Shown: positions 1 through 7,044, counted from the first letter of the stretch. The stretch is DNA of 32,699 nt from Butyriboletus loyo (GCA_038093515.1 JBBPSI010000260.1:1-32699); one strand, 5' to 3'. Translations and numbers: made by a program. Notes: generated from the sequence alone by a model not told the origin.

Positions 1-300
1 TACTATGTATTGTATTCTGCTATTGATAGTCAATATTATTTAATGGCTATTGTTGCAATATTAACTAGTGTAATAAGTGCATCATATTACATAAAAATAA
101 TAAGAGTGTTACATACAGAAGAAACAAATACTAACTCAAATACTACAGAAAGTAATGAATTAGTATTAAATAATTTTCATAGTTTCTTAATATCTAGTTT
201 AACATTAGGAATATTTTTATTCTTAATTAAACCTACAATAATTTTAAATAGTGTACAGTTACTATCAATATTATTATTCGATAAATATAATATCTCATGA
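1..300 (+). CDS. nad2: NADH dehydrogenase subunit 2, C-terminal part (continues from 31366-32699)
   Basis: C-terminal 99 codons of the proton-pumping complex I subunit 2. The frame is open from base 1 (residues YYVLYSAID...) and carries the family's typical ending, with YYIKIIRVLH at about residues 27-36. It ends with TGA at 298-300, the only TGA stop in the genome. That stop overlaps the nad3 start in an ATGA arrangement, so the two genes share four bases and are almost certainly on one transcript. The N-terminal 444 codons lie at the right edge of the window. Joining the edges directly puts this part out of frame by one base. If TGA were read as Trp, the protein would run only four codons further, to TAA at 310-312. 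Confidence 0.95.
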   Translation, partial: YYVLYSAIDSQYYLMAIVAILTSVISASYYIKIIRVLHTEETNTNSNTTESNELVLNNFHSFLISSLTLGIFLFLIKPTIILNSVQLLSILLFDKYNIS

Positions 301-659
301 ATAACAATGTAATGACATTATTTATAGTTGTTCCATTTTTAGCTTTTGCTTTATTAGCTTTAAATCTTTTGTTAGCTCCTAAAAATGCTTATGAAGCTAA
401 AGCATCTGCTTATGAATGTGGTTTCTTAGCTATTGAAGGACAAACTAGATCTACTTTCCAAATTCATTTCTATATTGTGGCTATGTTATTCTTAGTTTTT
501 GATTTAGAAATTTTATTATTATTCCCTTTAGCTGTTACTTTATATCAAGTAAGCACTTATGGATTTATAATAGGTTTAATCTTCTTCTTTGTATTAACTA
601 TTGGATTTGTATTAGAAATAGGATCTGGAGCTATCTCTTTAACTAATACTCATGAATAA
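297..659 (+). CDS. nad3: NADH dehydrogenase subunit 3
   Basis: Inner-membrane subunit of complex I, 120 residues with three membrane segments, normal for the family. The conserved loop YECGFLAIEG (about residues 39-48) contains the Cys involved in the active/deactive switch. The motif FDLEILLLFP in the second helix carries the conserved Asp/Glu pair. The ATG at 297 overlaps the nad2 stop, an arrangement common in fungal mitochondria and a sign of translational coupling. The stop is TAA. A C-rich 3' motif follows 73 nt downstream. No alternative identity is plausible. Confidence 0.98.
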   Translation: MNNNVMTLFIVVPFLAFALLALNLLLAPKNAYEAKASAYECGFLAIEGQTRSTFQIHFYIVAMLFLVFDLEILLLFPLAVTLYQVSTYGFIIGLIFFFVLTIGFVLEIGSGAISLTNTHE

Positions 660-685
660 TCTTATTATTAAATCTTATTATTAAA
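660..685 (+). repeat. Short tandem repeat after nad3
   Basis: Two adjacent copies of a 13-nt unit, TCTTATTATTAAA, directly behind the nad3 stop. This is probably a slippage product in AT-rich spacer. Confidence 0.7.
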
Positions 686-731
686 TTTTTTGTTTTGTTT
701 GTTTTAATTAATTTTCTATTGTAGTTATCCT

Positions 732-738
732 CCCCTCC
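732..738 (+). promoter_or_regulatory. C-rich 3' motif of the nad2-nad3 transcript
   Basis: CCCCTCC on the coding strand, 73 nt past the nad3 stop and followed by a T-run. It is one of twelve equivalent sites and is inferred to be an mRNA 3'-end processing or termination signal. Confidence 0.6.
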
Positions 739-859
739 TTTTTATAATTATTATAAAATTATAACTTTAATTTAATGAATAAGTATCCTGATTATTAAAA
801 TTATTATTCTAAAATTCTAAACATAACTTAAAAGAAGTATATATAATAATTTATTTATT

Positions 860-950
860 TTGAAGGAGAGGTGATCCGATTGGTAATGGTGGTTCTCTGT
901 AAAAGAATTGGTCTTAGACCACATTAGGTTCGATTCCTAAACTCTTCAAT
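860..950 (+). tRNA. trnY: tRNA-Tyr (anticodon GUA)
   Basis: Cloverleaf with acceptor TTGAAGG/TCTTCAA, anticodon loop CTGTAAA, a long variable arm built from GGTCTTAGACC as expected for type II mitochondrial tRNA-Tyr, and a T loop TTCGATT. The exact ends may shift by one base. Confidence 0.9.
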
Positions 951-1052
951 TATTAATATTTAGATTAATATTATTAAGAGATATATTTGTATATAAATAC
1001 ATAAAGATTATAAAAAGATATCTTATTACATATAATAACATAATAATTTTTT

Positions 1053-1126
1053 AAGACTGTAGCATAATTGGTTAATGCAGTTCGCTCATAATGGATATTA
1101 TAAGGGTTCAATTCCCTTCGGTCTTA
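1053..1126 (+). tRNA. tRNA with anticodon CAU, possibly lysidine-type tRNA-Ile for AUA
   Basis: Acceptor AAGACTG/CGGTCTT, anticodon loop CTCATAA, T arm AAGGGTTCAATTCCCTT. It is one of three CAU tRNAs. The sequence CGCTCATAA is typical of tRNA-Ile genes whose C34 is modified to lysidine to read AUA, and AUA is used here beside tRNA-Ile(GAU). The assignment is inferred; it could be an elongator tRNA-Met. Confidence 0.85.
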
Positions 1127-1145
1127 TAATAATACTAGCTAGAAA

Positions 1146-1231
1146 GGGTACTTGGTCGAGTCTGGTTTATGGCGCTCGTCTTGAAAACGAGTACTCCAAA
1201 AGAGTCGTCGGTTCAAATCCGACAGTGCCCG
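1146..1231 (+). tRNA. trnS(uga): tRNA-Ser (anticodon UGA)
   Basis: Acceptor GGGTACT/AGTGCCC, perfect anticodon stem CTCGT/ACGAG with loop CTTGAAA, a long variable arm, a T arm with TTCAAAT, and discriminator G as usual for serine tRNAs. Confidence 0.95.
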
Positions 1232-1345
1232 TATTATGAGTAATAAAATAAAATTATTGTAATTAATTTTATTAAATAAAAATTTAATTATTCATATGCA
1301 ATTTTAAAAGAGATATAAAATATTGTGAAAAATAAATATAATAAG

Positions 1346-1366
1346 ACAATTAAATTTTTTAATTGT
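1346..1366 (+). repeat. Hairpin just upstream of rns
   Basis: Perfect 9-bp inverted repeat (ACAATTAAA and its complement) with a TTT loop, directly ahead of the first recognisable rns bases. It may be part of the rRNA leader or a processing signal. Confidence 0.5.
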
Positions 1367-1372
1367 TCAATT

Positions 1373-3475
1373 TTTAGTAAGAATTTAATTTTGGTTCCGA
1401 TTGAACGTTATTCAGTAGTTTTAAGACATGCAAATCGTTATTTCTGATAGTAAATTTAGGTTTATTCTAAGAAATAAGGTGTAGAGGTGAGTATAGTAAA
1501 TAAGATACCCTATAAGTCTTCATAAATAGGAGATAATTAATCAGAAAAGAAAATAAAAATAGTCTTACAAAATTTATGAGTATTTTCGTATTATATTAAT
1601 CTAACATTAAAAATAAATTTAATGAATTATATTAATATAATTATTACTAATATTATTATTTTTATAATTATTTATTATTTGACTAATTAAGCATATTAAT
1701 AATTTTGAATGAGAATGTTAGGAATAAATGATTAAGGTAAATTAGCTATTTTACTTTAAAAGGAATTTTTCTGCTTTAGGATTCTATTTACTTTGATTAT
1801 GATAGTTGGTAGTGGTAATGGCCTACCAAGTCTGCGATCAAAAGCCAAGTTTGATAGAACATATGGCCACATTGGGAGTGAAAATACCCCAAGTAATAAA
1901 AAAATTACCTGCAGTCGAGAATATTAGTCAATGCTCGCAAGAGTGAACTAGCTAACTGAAATCTTAAATTTAATTTAAGATAAGGTAAGAGAAAATAATG
2001 ATATTATCTTACTATTAGTGTCGTCTAAATTTGGTGCCAGAAGACTCGGTAAGACCTTAGACGCGAACGTTAATCGTCATAATCAGGCGTAAAGGGTGTG
2101 TAGGCTGCTTTAAAAAATATATAATTCTATTATTATAACAATAATAAATTCTTATAGCTAAATAAATTATATTCTAATTAAAGCTAGAATCTAAAAGAGG
2201 GTAAGCTAAACAACATAATTAATTGGGACTGACAACTTATAATAATGTGGAGTACTAAAGGTTAAAGCTATTTATCTACTTAAGATTGACGCTCAGAAAC
2301 GAAGGGGAGAATAAGAAACTTAGATTAGAGACCTAATTATCTCTCTCAGTCAACGATGAATGGTAGTTATTAAAAATTAAAATATAATAAAATAATTTAT
2401 AAATTCTTTATATTATATAGATATTAGTGACGAGGTTAACACGATGACCATTCCGCCTTGTTAGTAAGACTGCAAAGTTGAAAACAAAAAAATTAGTCGG
2501 TCTTGAAGCAAACGAAGTGAAGCATGTTATTTAATACGATAATCCGCGTAAAATCTTACCAGTTCTTGTATATTCTTATTAATGTTTATTTAAATTGGAT
2601 AAGTTATTGAAAAGCAATTTTCCATTTCTTTTTTAATTAAGTAAATTATTGTAAGAATACAGGTGTTGCATGGCTGTCGTCAGTCCGTGTCGTGAGAAGT
2701 TTGGTTAAATCCGTAAACGGACGAAATCCCTAGTATTAATTTATACATAATACATAATAGTGTTGATAAGATGCTAGTTGGGGCTAAGACAAGTCATTAT
2801 GGCCCTCATGAACTGGGCTATAGACGTGCCACAAAAACTTTTACAAAGTGATGCAATTCTGTCCCTAAATAATTTAGAAATTCAATTTCTGATTAAAATT
2901 AAGGAGTAAGGAGGAGCTAATCATTAAAGAAAGTTAACTATTAAATTAGTTGAATTGTCATCTGAAACTCGGTGGCATGAAAAAGGAATTTCGAGTAATC
3001 GTTGATCATTACGCAACGGTGAATTAAGCATTCAGGATGAACTAACCGTCTGTCGCTGGGAAGAAGCTTGATTTTAAGGAAGATGTGCATTGTTCTTATT
3101 TTCTTATTTTCAATCTATTTGATAGAAAATATAAATTAACCTTTATATAAGTATTCAAATAATAATTATAAGTACTTAAAATACTTAATTAATTAGTACA
3201 AATTTTGATTTTTAATTCTTTAAAAATTGGAGTATTAGTTTAAGATTAGAATTTCCTTAAATGGATAAATAGTATATGCTTATTGACTATTTGAATATAT
3301 TATTACTCAATAGTAACATATATAATAATATATAATCTGGTCTAATCTAAATTTATAAACGTGATTGTTAAGAAAAAACTGAACCCATCGAATTAAATTG
3401 AGTAACATCTCAAAAGTCATAGCAAGGTAGCCGTACTGGAAGGTGCTGCTGAAAAATAAAACGAAGAGTATATAA
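1373..3475 (+). rRNA. rns: Small-subunit ribosomal RNA
   Basis: Mitochondrial SSU rRNA of about 2.1 kb, longer than bacterial 16S. Landmarks in order: GATTGAACG near 1398; CAGTCGAGAATATTAGTC near 1912, a stretch typical of fungal mt-SSU; the 530 loop at 2034-2055; GGCTGTCGTCAG near 2672; GGGCTATAGACGTGCCACA near 2815; the decoding site at 3039-3054; AGCAAGGTAGCCGTA near 3421. The extra length lies mostly in the helix 44 region (about 3055-3413) and in the 5' domain. Several normally invariant sites are changed, with compensating partners (see findings). The ends are estimated; the 3' end may coincide with the C-rich motif at 3476-3484. Confidence 0.95.
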
Positions 3476-3484
3476 CCCCCCTCC
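3476..3484 (+). promoter_or_regulatory. C-rich motif at the 3' end of rns
   Basis: CCCCCCTCC followed by TG, about 30 nt beyond the last conserved SSU block. It matches the motif behind the mRNAs and probably marks the rRNA 3' end. It also resembles the CCTCC at the tail of bacterial 16S rRNA, but no GGAGG sites precede the start codons here. Confidence 0.55.
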
Positions 3485-3631
3485 TGTGTTTAATTTAATA
3501 ACTTTATTTTGAATAAACTAAATATATAAATTATATTATAATTATAATTAACTTTAATAACTAAATAAACTAGAATATTATTAAATTAATCAATAAACAA
3601 TAAATGTTAATAATTTGATATTCTAAATTTT

Positions 3632-3702
3632 AGGGGGTTAGCTGAGTGGTTTAGCAGTAAATTTACACTTTACAGACAGAGTTTCGATTACTCTACTCCC
3701 TA
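3632..3702 (+). tRNA. trnV: tRNA-Val (anticodon UAC)
   Basis: Acceptor AGGGGGT/ACTCCCT, anticodon stem GTAAA/TTTAC with loop TTTACAC, T loop TTCGATT. Single isoacceptor for GUN. Confidence 0.93.
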
Positions 3703-3811
3703 TATTAATAAATAAATATTAAGAAAGTATTTACAATTGTTATTATCTTTAATTAATATTTAATTTTTATAATTGTACTAGTATAATAAATAAAATTTAT
3801 ATATTATATTA

Positions 3812-3897
3812 ACAAGTATGCCGTAATCACAGGTAACCGGGTAAATCTTAGGAATTTATGCGAATAGCACTTAAGAGTTCGAATCTCTTTACTTGTA
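3812..3897 (+). tRNA. trnL(uag): tRNA-Leu (anticodon UAG)
   Basis: Acceptor ACAAGTA/TACTTGT, anticodon stem TAAAT/ATTTA with loop CTTAGGA, a long variable arm, T arm AAGAGTTCGAATCTCTT. Its 3' end and flank recur in inverted orientation at about 5344-5430. Confidence 0.94.
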
Positions 3898-3923
3898 ATT
3901 TATTATGATCTCCAAGTACCCAT

Positions 3924-3975
3924 TTAAAATATATTATATTTGATATAATTAACTTAGAACTTATACTTATATTTT
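3924..3975 (+). repeat. Left arm of a ~50-bp inverted repeat
   Basis: This 52-nt stretch is nearly identical to the reverse complement of 5344-5394, with only about three differences, including a run of more than 20 identical bases covering AACTTAGAACTTATACTTAT. The similarity resumes outside the arm in the trnL(uag) 3' end. Confidence 0.9.
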
Positions 3976-4002
3976 CTTTTTGTTGTTGTTGTTTTAAATA
4001 TA

Positions 4003-4075
4003 ATATCTTTAGCTAAACGGTAAAGCATTTGCCTTCGAAGCAATAGATTTATTGGTTCAAGTCCAATAAGAGATT
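4003..4075 (+). tRNA. trnR(ucg): tRNA-Arg (anticodon UCG)
   Basis: Acceptor ATATCTT/AAGAGAT with one A·G mismatch at the third pair, D arm GCT/AGC, anticodon loop CTTCGAA, T arm ATTGGTTCAAGTCCAAT. It lies inside the inverted-repeat island. In the nad1, cob and rps3 stretches I read, arginine is written AGA, so demand for this CGN reader appears low. Confidence 0.85.
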
Positions 4076-4346
4076 TAAAGATAATTAATATTATTTATAG
4101 CTAACTAAAACTTTTTAATTTTTACCAATAATGTATCATAATTTATGATACTTTAAAAATATAAAAGAGATCAGAAATTGACCCAAATGAATTTTAATAA
4201 TTTAATAAATTATTTTAGTGGTCAATTCCGTAGTCAATTTTTAATACACGATTATAAAAATTTTACAATATCTTTTTAAATTTCTTGCATCGATATTTTC
4301 TAAATTAGGTGCACACTATACATATACTAAAATCTTTAAAGTTTTA

Positions 4347-5177
4347 ATGAAATATAAATTTATTTTAATAATTTATAAACCATTAAAATACATATTTAGC
4401 AATATTATATTTGTATCAAATTAGCTAGTCTAATTATTAGTATTTTTGCTTTATTTAATTTATCAATTCTTTATTATAATTTTGATATTATTAATGAAAT
4501 TAGTAATTATATAATTAGCATTATAAATTATATTAAGAATATTATATCAAAAATCTTATCTAATGATGAAGAAGATGAAATATCTGAACCTATAGATTTA
4601 TTTCATTATAGAAAAGAAATAAAAATTATAGAAAAATCAATTCAACAATCTAACTCATATTGGATATTACCTTTAATCATTATTGGAGGAGCAGCTTTAT
4701 ATTGTTATAACCCTCATTTAAATTTAGAAGAGAGTATAAATCCAGTTATATCTAAAATTGAATCTAAAATTCCTAGTGATTATGCAACAACCTTTGTTAC
4801 AGGAACATTTATATAAATTTATTACAGTAACTATTACCTATATTACAGGATATAAATTTACTGGAGATGATAATAATTCTGATAGCTCTAGTAATACCGA
4901 TAAAGATTTACTTAATTCTAACGAAAGATAAGCTTTAAGTAGCTTTTTAAAGGAAAAAGGTAGAAATTTAAACACTAATATGTCAGAGGATGATGAGTAT
5001 AGTTCATATTTTAATAACGAATATTGCAAGACCCCTAGAGCTTCAAGTTCTACTTTACCAGATAGTTCTACTTTACAATTTATTCCTCCTGTTAATGAAA
5101 ATCCTTTTAATAAAATTAAAGAGATTCCATACTCTCCTACTTCATCTGAAATTAGAATGGAAGATTGGGAAAACTAA
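4347..5177 (+). pseudogene. Broken ORF of unknown function inside the inverted-repeat island
   Basis: A chain of open frames interrupted by shifts and a stop. An ATG at 4347 opens a 25-codon hydrophobic frame. A frame without an ATG (4400-4816) encodes a hydrophobic start, an acidic patch (SNDEEDEISEP), the segment YWILPLIIIGGAALYCY that looks like a membrane helix, and an end at TAA. A one-base shift leads to an ATG frame at 4782-4931 (49 codons). After one in-frame TAA and 48 further bases, the same frame reopens at 4980-5177, 65 residues rich in Ser, Pro, Asp and Glu and ending MEDWEN. Base use resembles coding sequence. I do not recognise the product. A decayed plasmid-derived or other accessory membrane protein is possible, as are two or three genuine small ORFs. 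Confidence 0.5.
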
Positions 5178-5343
5178 TATTTTAAATCCTCTCCATTAAG
5201 ATAAAAATTTAAATATTTTATTTAATAAAAGATTTAGTAATAATATTTATAACTTTAATACTATTAGCAATTTTAAATATAATGTTATTTGTTAATTTTA
5301 CTTTATAAAATTATTTATTCTCTTATAATCCACTGCTTCTTAT

Positions 5344-5394
5344 AAAATATAAGTATAAGTTCTAAGTTACTTATATCAAATATAATATATTTAA
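5344..5394 (-). repeat. Right arm of a ~50-bp inverted repeat
   Basis: Inverted counterpart of 3924-3975. The two arms enclose about 1.4 kb with trnR(ucg) and the broken ORF. They could pair in a transcript or recombine to invert the segment between them. Confidence 0.9.
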
Positions 5395-5413
5395 CTAGAA
5401 ATTAGATAAATCA

Positions 5414-5497
5414 CAAGTAAAGAGAATCAGGGTGCTATTCAAAAGAATTACCTGACAAATTTGGAAAACCAAAACTGATGAAAAGGAGAATTTACTT
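5414..5497 (-). pseudogene. Degenerate trnL(uag)-like copy
   Basis: Read on the minus strand, this stretch shares GAATAGCAC and TCTCTTTACTTGT with the 3' half of trnL(uag), in the same order, and continues into the matching downstream flank. The T loop (TTCGA) is deleted and no proper anticodon arm is seen, although the ends can pair (AAGTAAA/TTTACTT). It appears to be a partial inverted duplicate rather than a working tRNA. Confidence 0.45.
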
Positions 5498-5646
5498 ACG
5501 ATCCACCCCTTGCTAGCTATCTAGACTCCAATTTTGAGTTGTTTACGGGTCTATACTACTTTTTTTGAATTACTTTTTTATGATAATTTGAGAATTTTTT
5601 TGTTTACACATTGTACAATTAATTGTAAATATTGGGAATATAATCT
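5498..5646. other. Spacer at the convergent junction
   Basis: Non-coding sequence between the trnL-like remnant and trnG, with a slightly GC-richer patch near 5500-5550. Plus- and minus-strand units converge here. I see no gene in it. Confidence 0.5.
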
Positions 5647-5718
5647 TACGAGTAATCAGATTCGAACTGATGAAATCTACTTGGAAGGTAGAGGTTATAC
5701 CAATTTAACTATACTCGT
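5647..5718 (-). tRNA. trnG: tRNA-Gly (anticodon UCC)
   Basis: Acceptor ACGAGTA/TACTCGT, anticodon loop CTTCCAA on stem TCTAC/GTAGA, T arm ATCAGTTCGAATCTGAT. Last gene of the minus-strand block. Confidence 0.95.
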
Positions 5719-5782
5719 TATATTTAAATTTATACACTCTTTTAATTTTGTTTTTGTTTTTTTGTTAATTCAATTATTGGTT

Positions 5783-5847
5783 TTAATTTTGTAATTATTT
5801 TATATTTTATGGAGGGGTTATAAAATATAAAATAATTACAAAATTAA
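5783..5847 (-). terminator. 28-bp hairpin carrying the C-rich motif, downstream of atp9
   Basis: The arms 5783-5810 and 5820-5847 are perfect reverse complements, with a 9-nt loop at 5811-5819. On the atp9 sense strand the loop reads AACCCCTCC. This is the strongest stem-loop noticed in the window. It lies 30-95 nt past the atp9 stop and is a good candidate for an RNA 3'-end or processing structure. Confidence 0.7.
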
Positions 5848-5877
5848 TATTAAATTCTAATTAATATTTAATTTTAA

Positions 5878-6099
5878 TTATGAGTATAATAATAAGAAAG
5901 CAATCATTAATGAGAATAATCCTGTAGCTTCGGCTAAGGCGAATCCTAAAATTGCGTAACCAAATAATTGTCCTCTTAATTGAGGGTTTCTAGCAGTAGA
6001 AGCGATTAATGAAGCAAAGATTTGTCCGATACCTAATCCAGCACCGATTAAACCTGAGCAAGCTAATCCTGCACCGATGAATTTTGCTGCAGCTAACAT
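5878..6099 (-). CDS. atp9: ATP synthase subunit c (subunit 9)
   Basis: Proteolipid of the F0 rotor ring, 73 residues forming a two-helix hairpin. The glycine-rich first helix ([17 protein letters not shown], about residues 9-25), the polar loop ARNPQ (36-40), and the proton-carrying Glu57 in [10 protein letters not shown] are all present. ATG start, TAA stop. It is encoded in the mitochondrion here, which is not the case in every fungus. It follows trnD on the minus strand, and the large motif-bearing hairpin lies downstream. Confidence 0.98.
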   Translation of the reverse strand: MLAAAKFIGAGLACSGLIGAGLGIGQIFASLIASTARNPQLRGQLFGYAILGFALAEATGLFSLMIAFLLLYS

Positions 6100-6245
6100 A
6101 AGTATTATAAAATATATAATTTAAAGATAGTGTCTAACGTATATTATAATTTAAATAATATTACTCTTTTAAGTAGTACACTGATTATAATAATTTAATA
6201 TATTATATATTTTATATTGTTAAATTTTGAATTAGTTTGTTATTA

Positions 6246-6319
6246 CGAGTCCTACCAGATTCGAACTGGTACCTTACTAAGCGACAATTAGAAACTCTAC
6301 CTATTTAAGCTAAGGACCC
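6246..6319 (-). tRNA. trnD: tRNA-Asp (anticodon GUC)
   Basis: Acceptor GGGTCCT/AGGACTC, anticodon loop TTGTCGC on stem CTAA/TTAG, T arm ACCAGTTCGAATCTGGT, discriminator G as expected for Asp. Confidence 0.93.
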
Positions 6320-6333
6320 TTTTAGTATTATAT

Positions 6334-6405
6334 CAAGAGCAAGGCGACTCGAACACCTAACAATGATTTTGGAGATCACTATATTACCAATTATACTATG
6401 CTCTT
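6334..6405 (-). tRNA. trnW: tRNA-Trp (anticodon CCA)
   Basis: Acceptor AAGAGCA/TGCTCTT (7 bp), anticodon stem GTGAT/ATCAT with loop CTCCAAA, T arm AGGTGTTCGAGTCGCCT, discriminator G. Anticodon CCA reads UGG only. Most fungal mitochondria carry UCA to read UGA as Trp. This fits the absence of in-frame TGA and the TGA stop of nad2. Confidence 0.95.
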
Positions 6406-6471
6406 TAATTAATTAAATAAAACATATTTCTAATATAAAAAGTATATTAATATAAAAAATAATTATTATAA

Positions 6472-6544
6472 AGGAAGTAAAGAGATTCGAACTCTCAACC
6501 GTTTCATTAAAAGTGAAACACTCTACCTTTTGAGTTATACTTCC
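6472..6544 (-). tRNA. trnK: tRNA-Lys (anticodon UUU)
   Basis: Acceptor GGAAGTA/TACTTCC, anticodon stem GTTTCA/TGAAAC with loop CTTTTAA, T arm with TTCGAAT. Its 5' end is part of a threefold tandem repeat. Confidence 0.95.
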
Positions 6545-6580
6545 AACTTACATACTTTCAACTTACATACTTTCAACTTA
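6537..6580 (-). repeat. Three-copy 15-nt tandem repeat at the trnK 5' end
   Basis: On the plus strand the unit ATACTT(C/T)CAACTTAC occurs three times in a row. The first copy contains the 5' acceptor strand of trnK, and the other two lie upstream of the tRNA in its own direction. Confidence 0.85.
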
Positions 6581-6717
6581 AGGAAGATATATATAATAAT
6601 ATCTTAAAAATTTAACTTTAATAAGTTTATTACTCAAATTGGATGAATATAATTAATTATAATATAAAAACTTATTAACTAGAAAGAAATTTCCAAATTT
6701 AAGAGTATAACTCTATT

Positions 6718-6789
6718 TTGAGTTACCCCGATTCGAACGAGGAAATTCTTCGCCAAAGGAAGACGTTTTGCCAATTATACTATAACTCA
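6718..6789 (-). tRNA. trnQ: tRNA-Gln (anticodon UUG)
   Basis: Acceptor TGAGTTA/TAACTCA, anticodon stem TCTTC/GAAGA with loop CTTTGGC, T loop TTCGAAT. Confidence 0.93.
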
Positions 6790-6847
6790 CAAACAAAACA
6801 TTAATATATTTTCTTTATATATTCTTTTATTTTTAATTTTATTAATA

Positions 6848-6919
6848 TGCCTAAAGGTGGACTTGAACCGCCAACGACTTATTACAAGTAAGTAATTTTA
6901 CCTATTAAACTATTCAGGC
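6848..6919 (-). tRNA. trnT: tRNA-Thr (anticodon UGU)
   Basis: Acceptor GCCTGAA/TTTAGGC, anticodon stem ACTTA/TAAGT with loop CTTGTAA, T arm GGCGGTTCAAGTCCACC. Confidence 0.94.
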
Positions 6920-6972
6920 TTATATATAAATATTAATCAATGATTAAACTTAATTAAACCTTAAAATGCAAA

Positions 6973-7044
6973 TGCCTCGGAATGGAGTTGAACCACTGTC
7001 TTTCGAACTTCAGTCGAACGCTTTAACCCTTAAGCAACCGAAGC
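6973..7044 (-). tRNA. trnF: tRNA-Phe (anticodon GAA)
   Basis: Acceptor GCTTCGG/CCGAGGC, anticodon stem TTCGA/TCGAA with loop CTGAAGT, T arm GTGGTTCAACTCCAT. Confidence 0.93.

Noticed and set aside
4838..5029. 63-codon minus-strand frame over the broken ORF
   Set aside because: Low-complexity Leu/Ser mirror of the Ser/Asp-rich plus-strand sequence.
5346..5358. ATATAAGTATAAG in the inverted-repeat arm resembles the yeast mitochondrial promoter ATATAAGTA
   Set aside because: Similar strings occur by chance elsewhere in this AT-rich sequence (near 3145, 8506 and 30126) without consistent placement.
5534..5794. 86-codon open frame starting TTG on the plus strand
   Set aside because: It runs across trnG on the opposite strand and into the atp9 hairpin, and has no family features.
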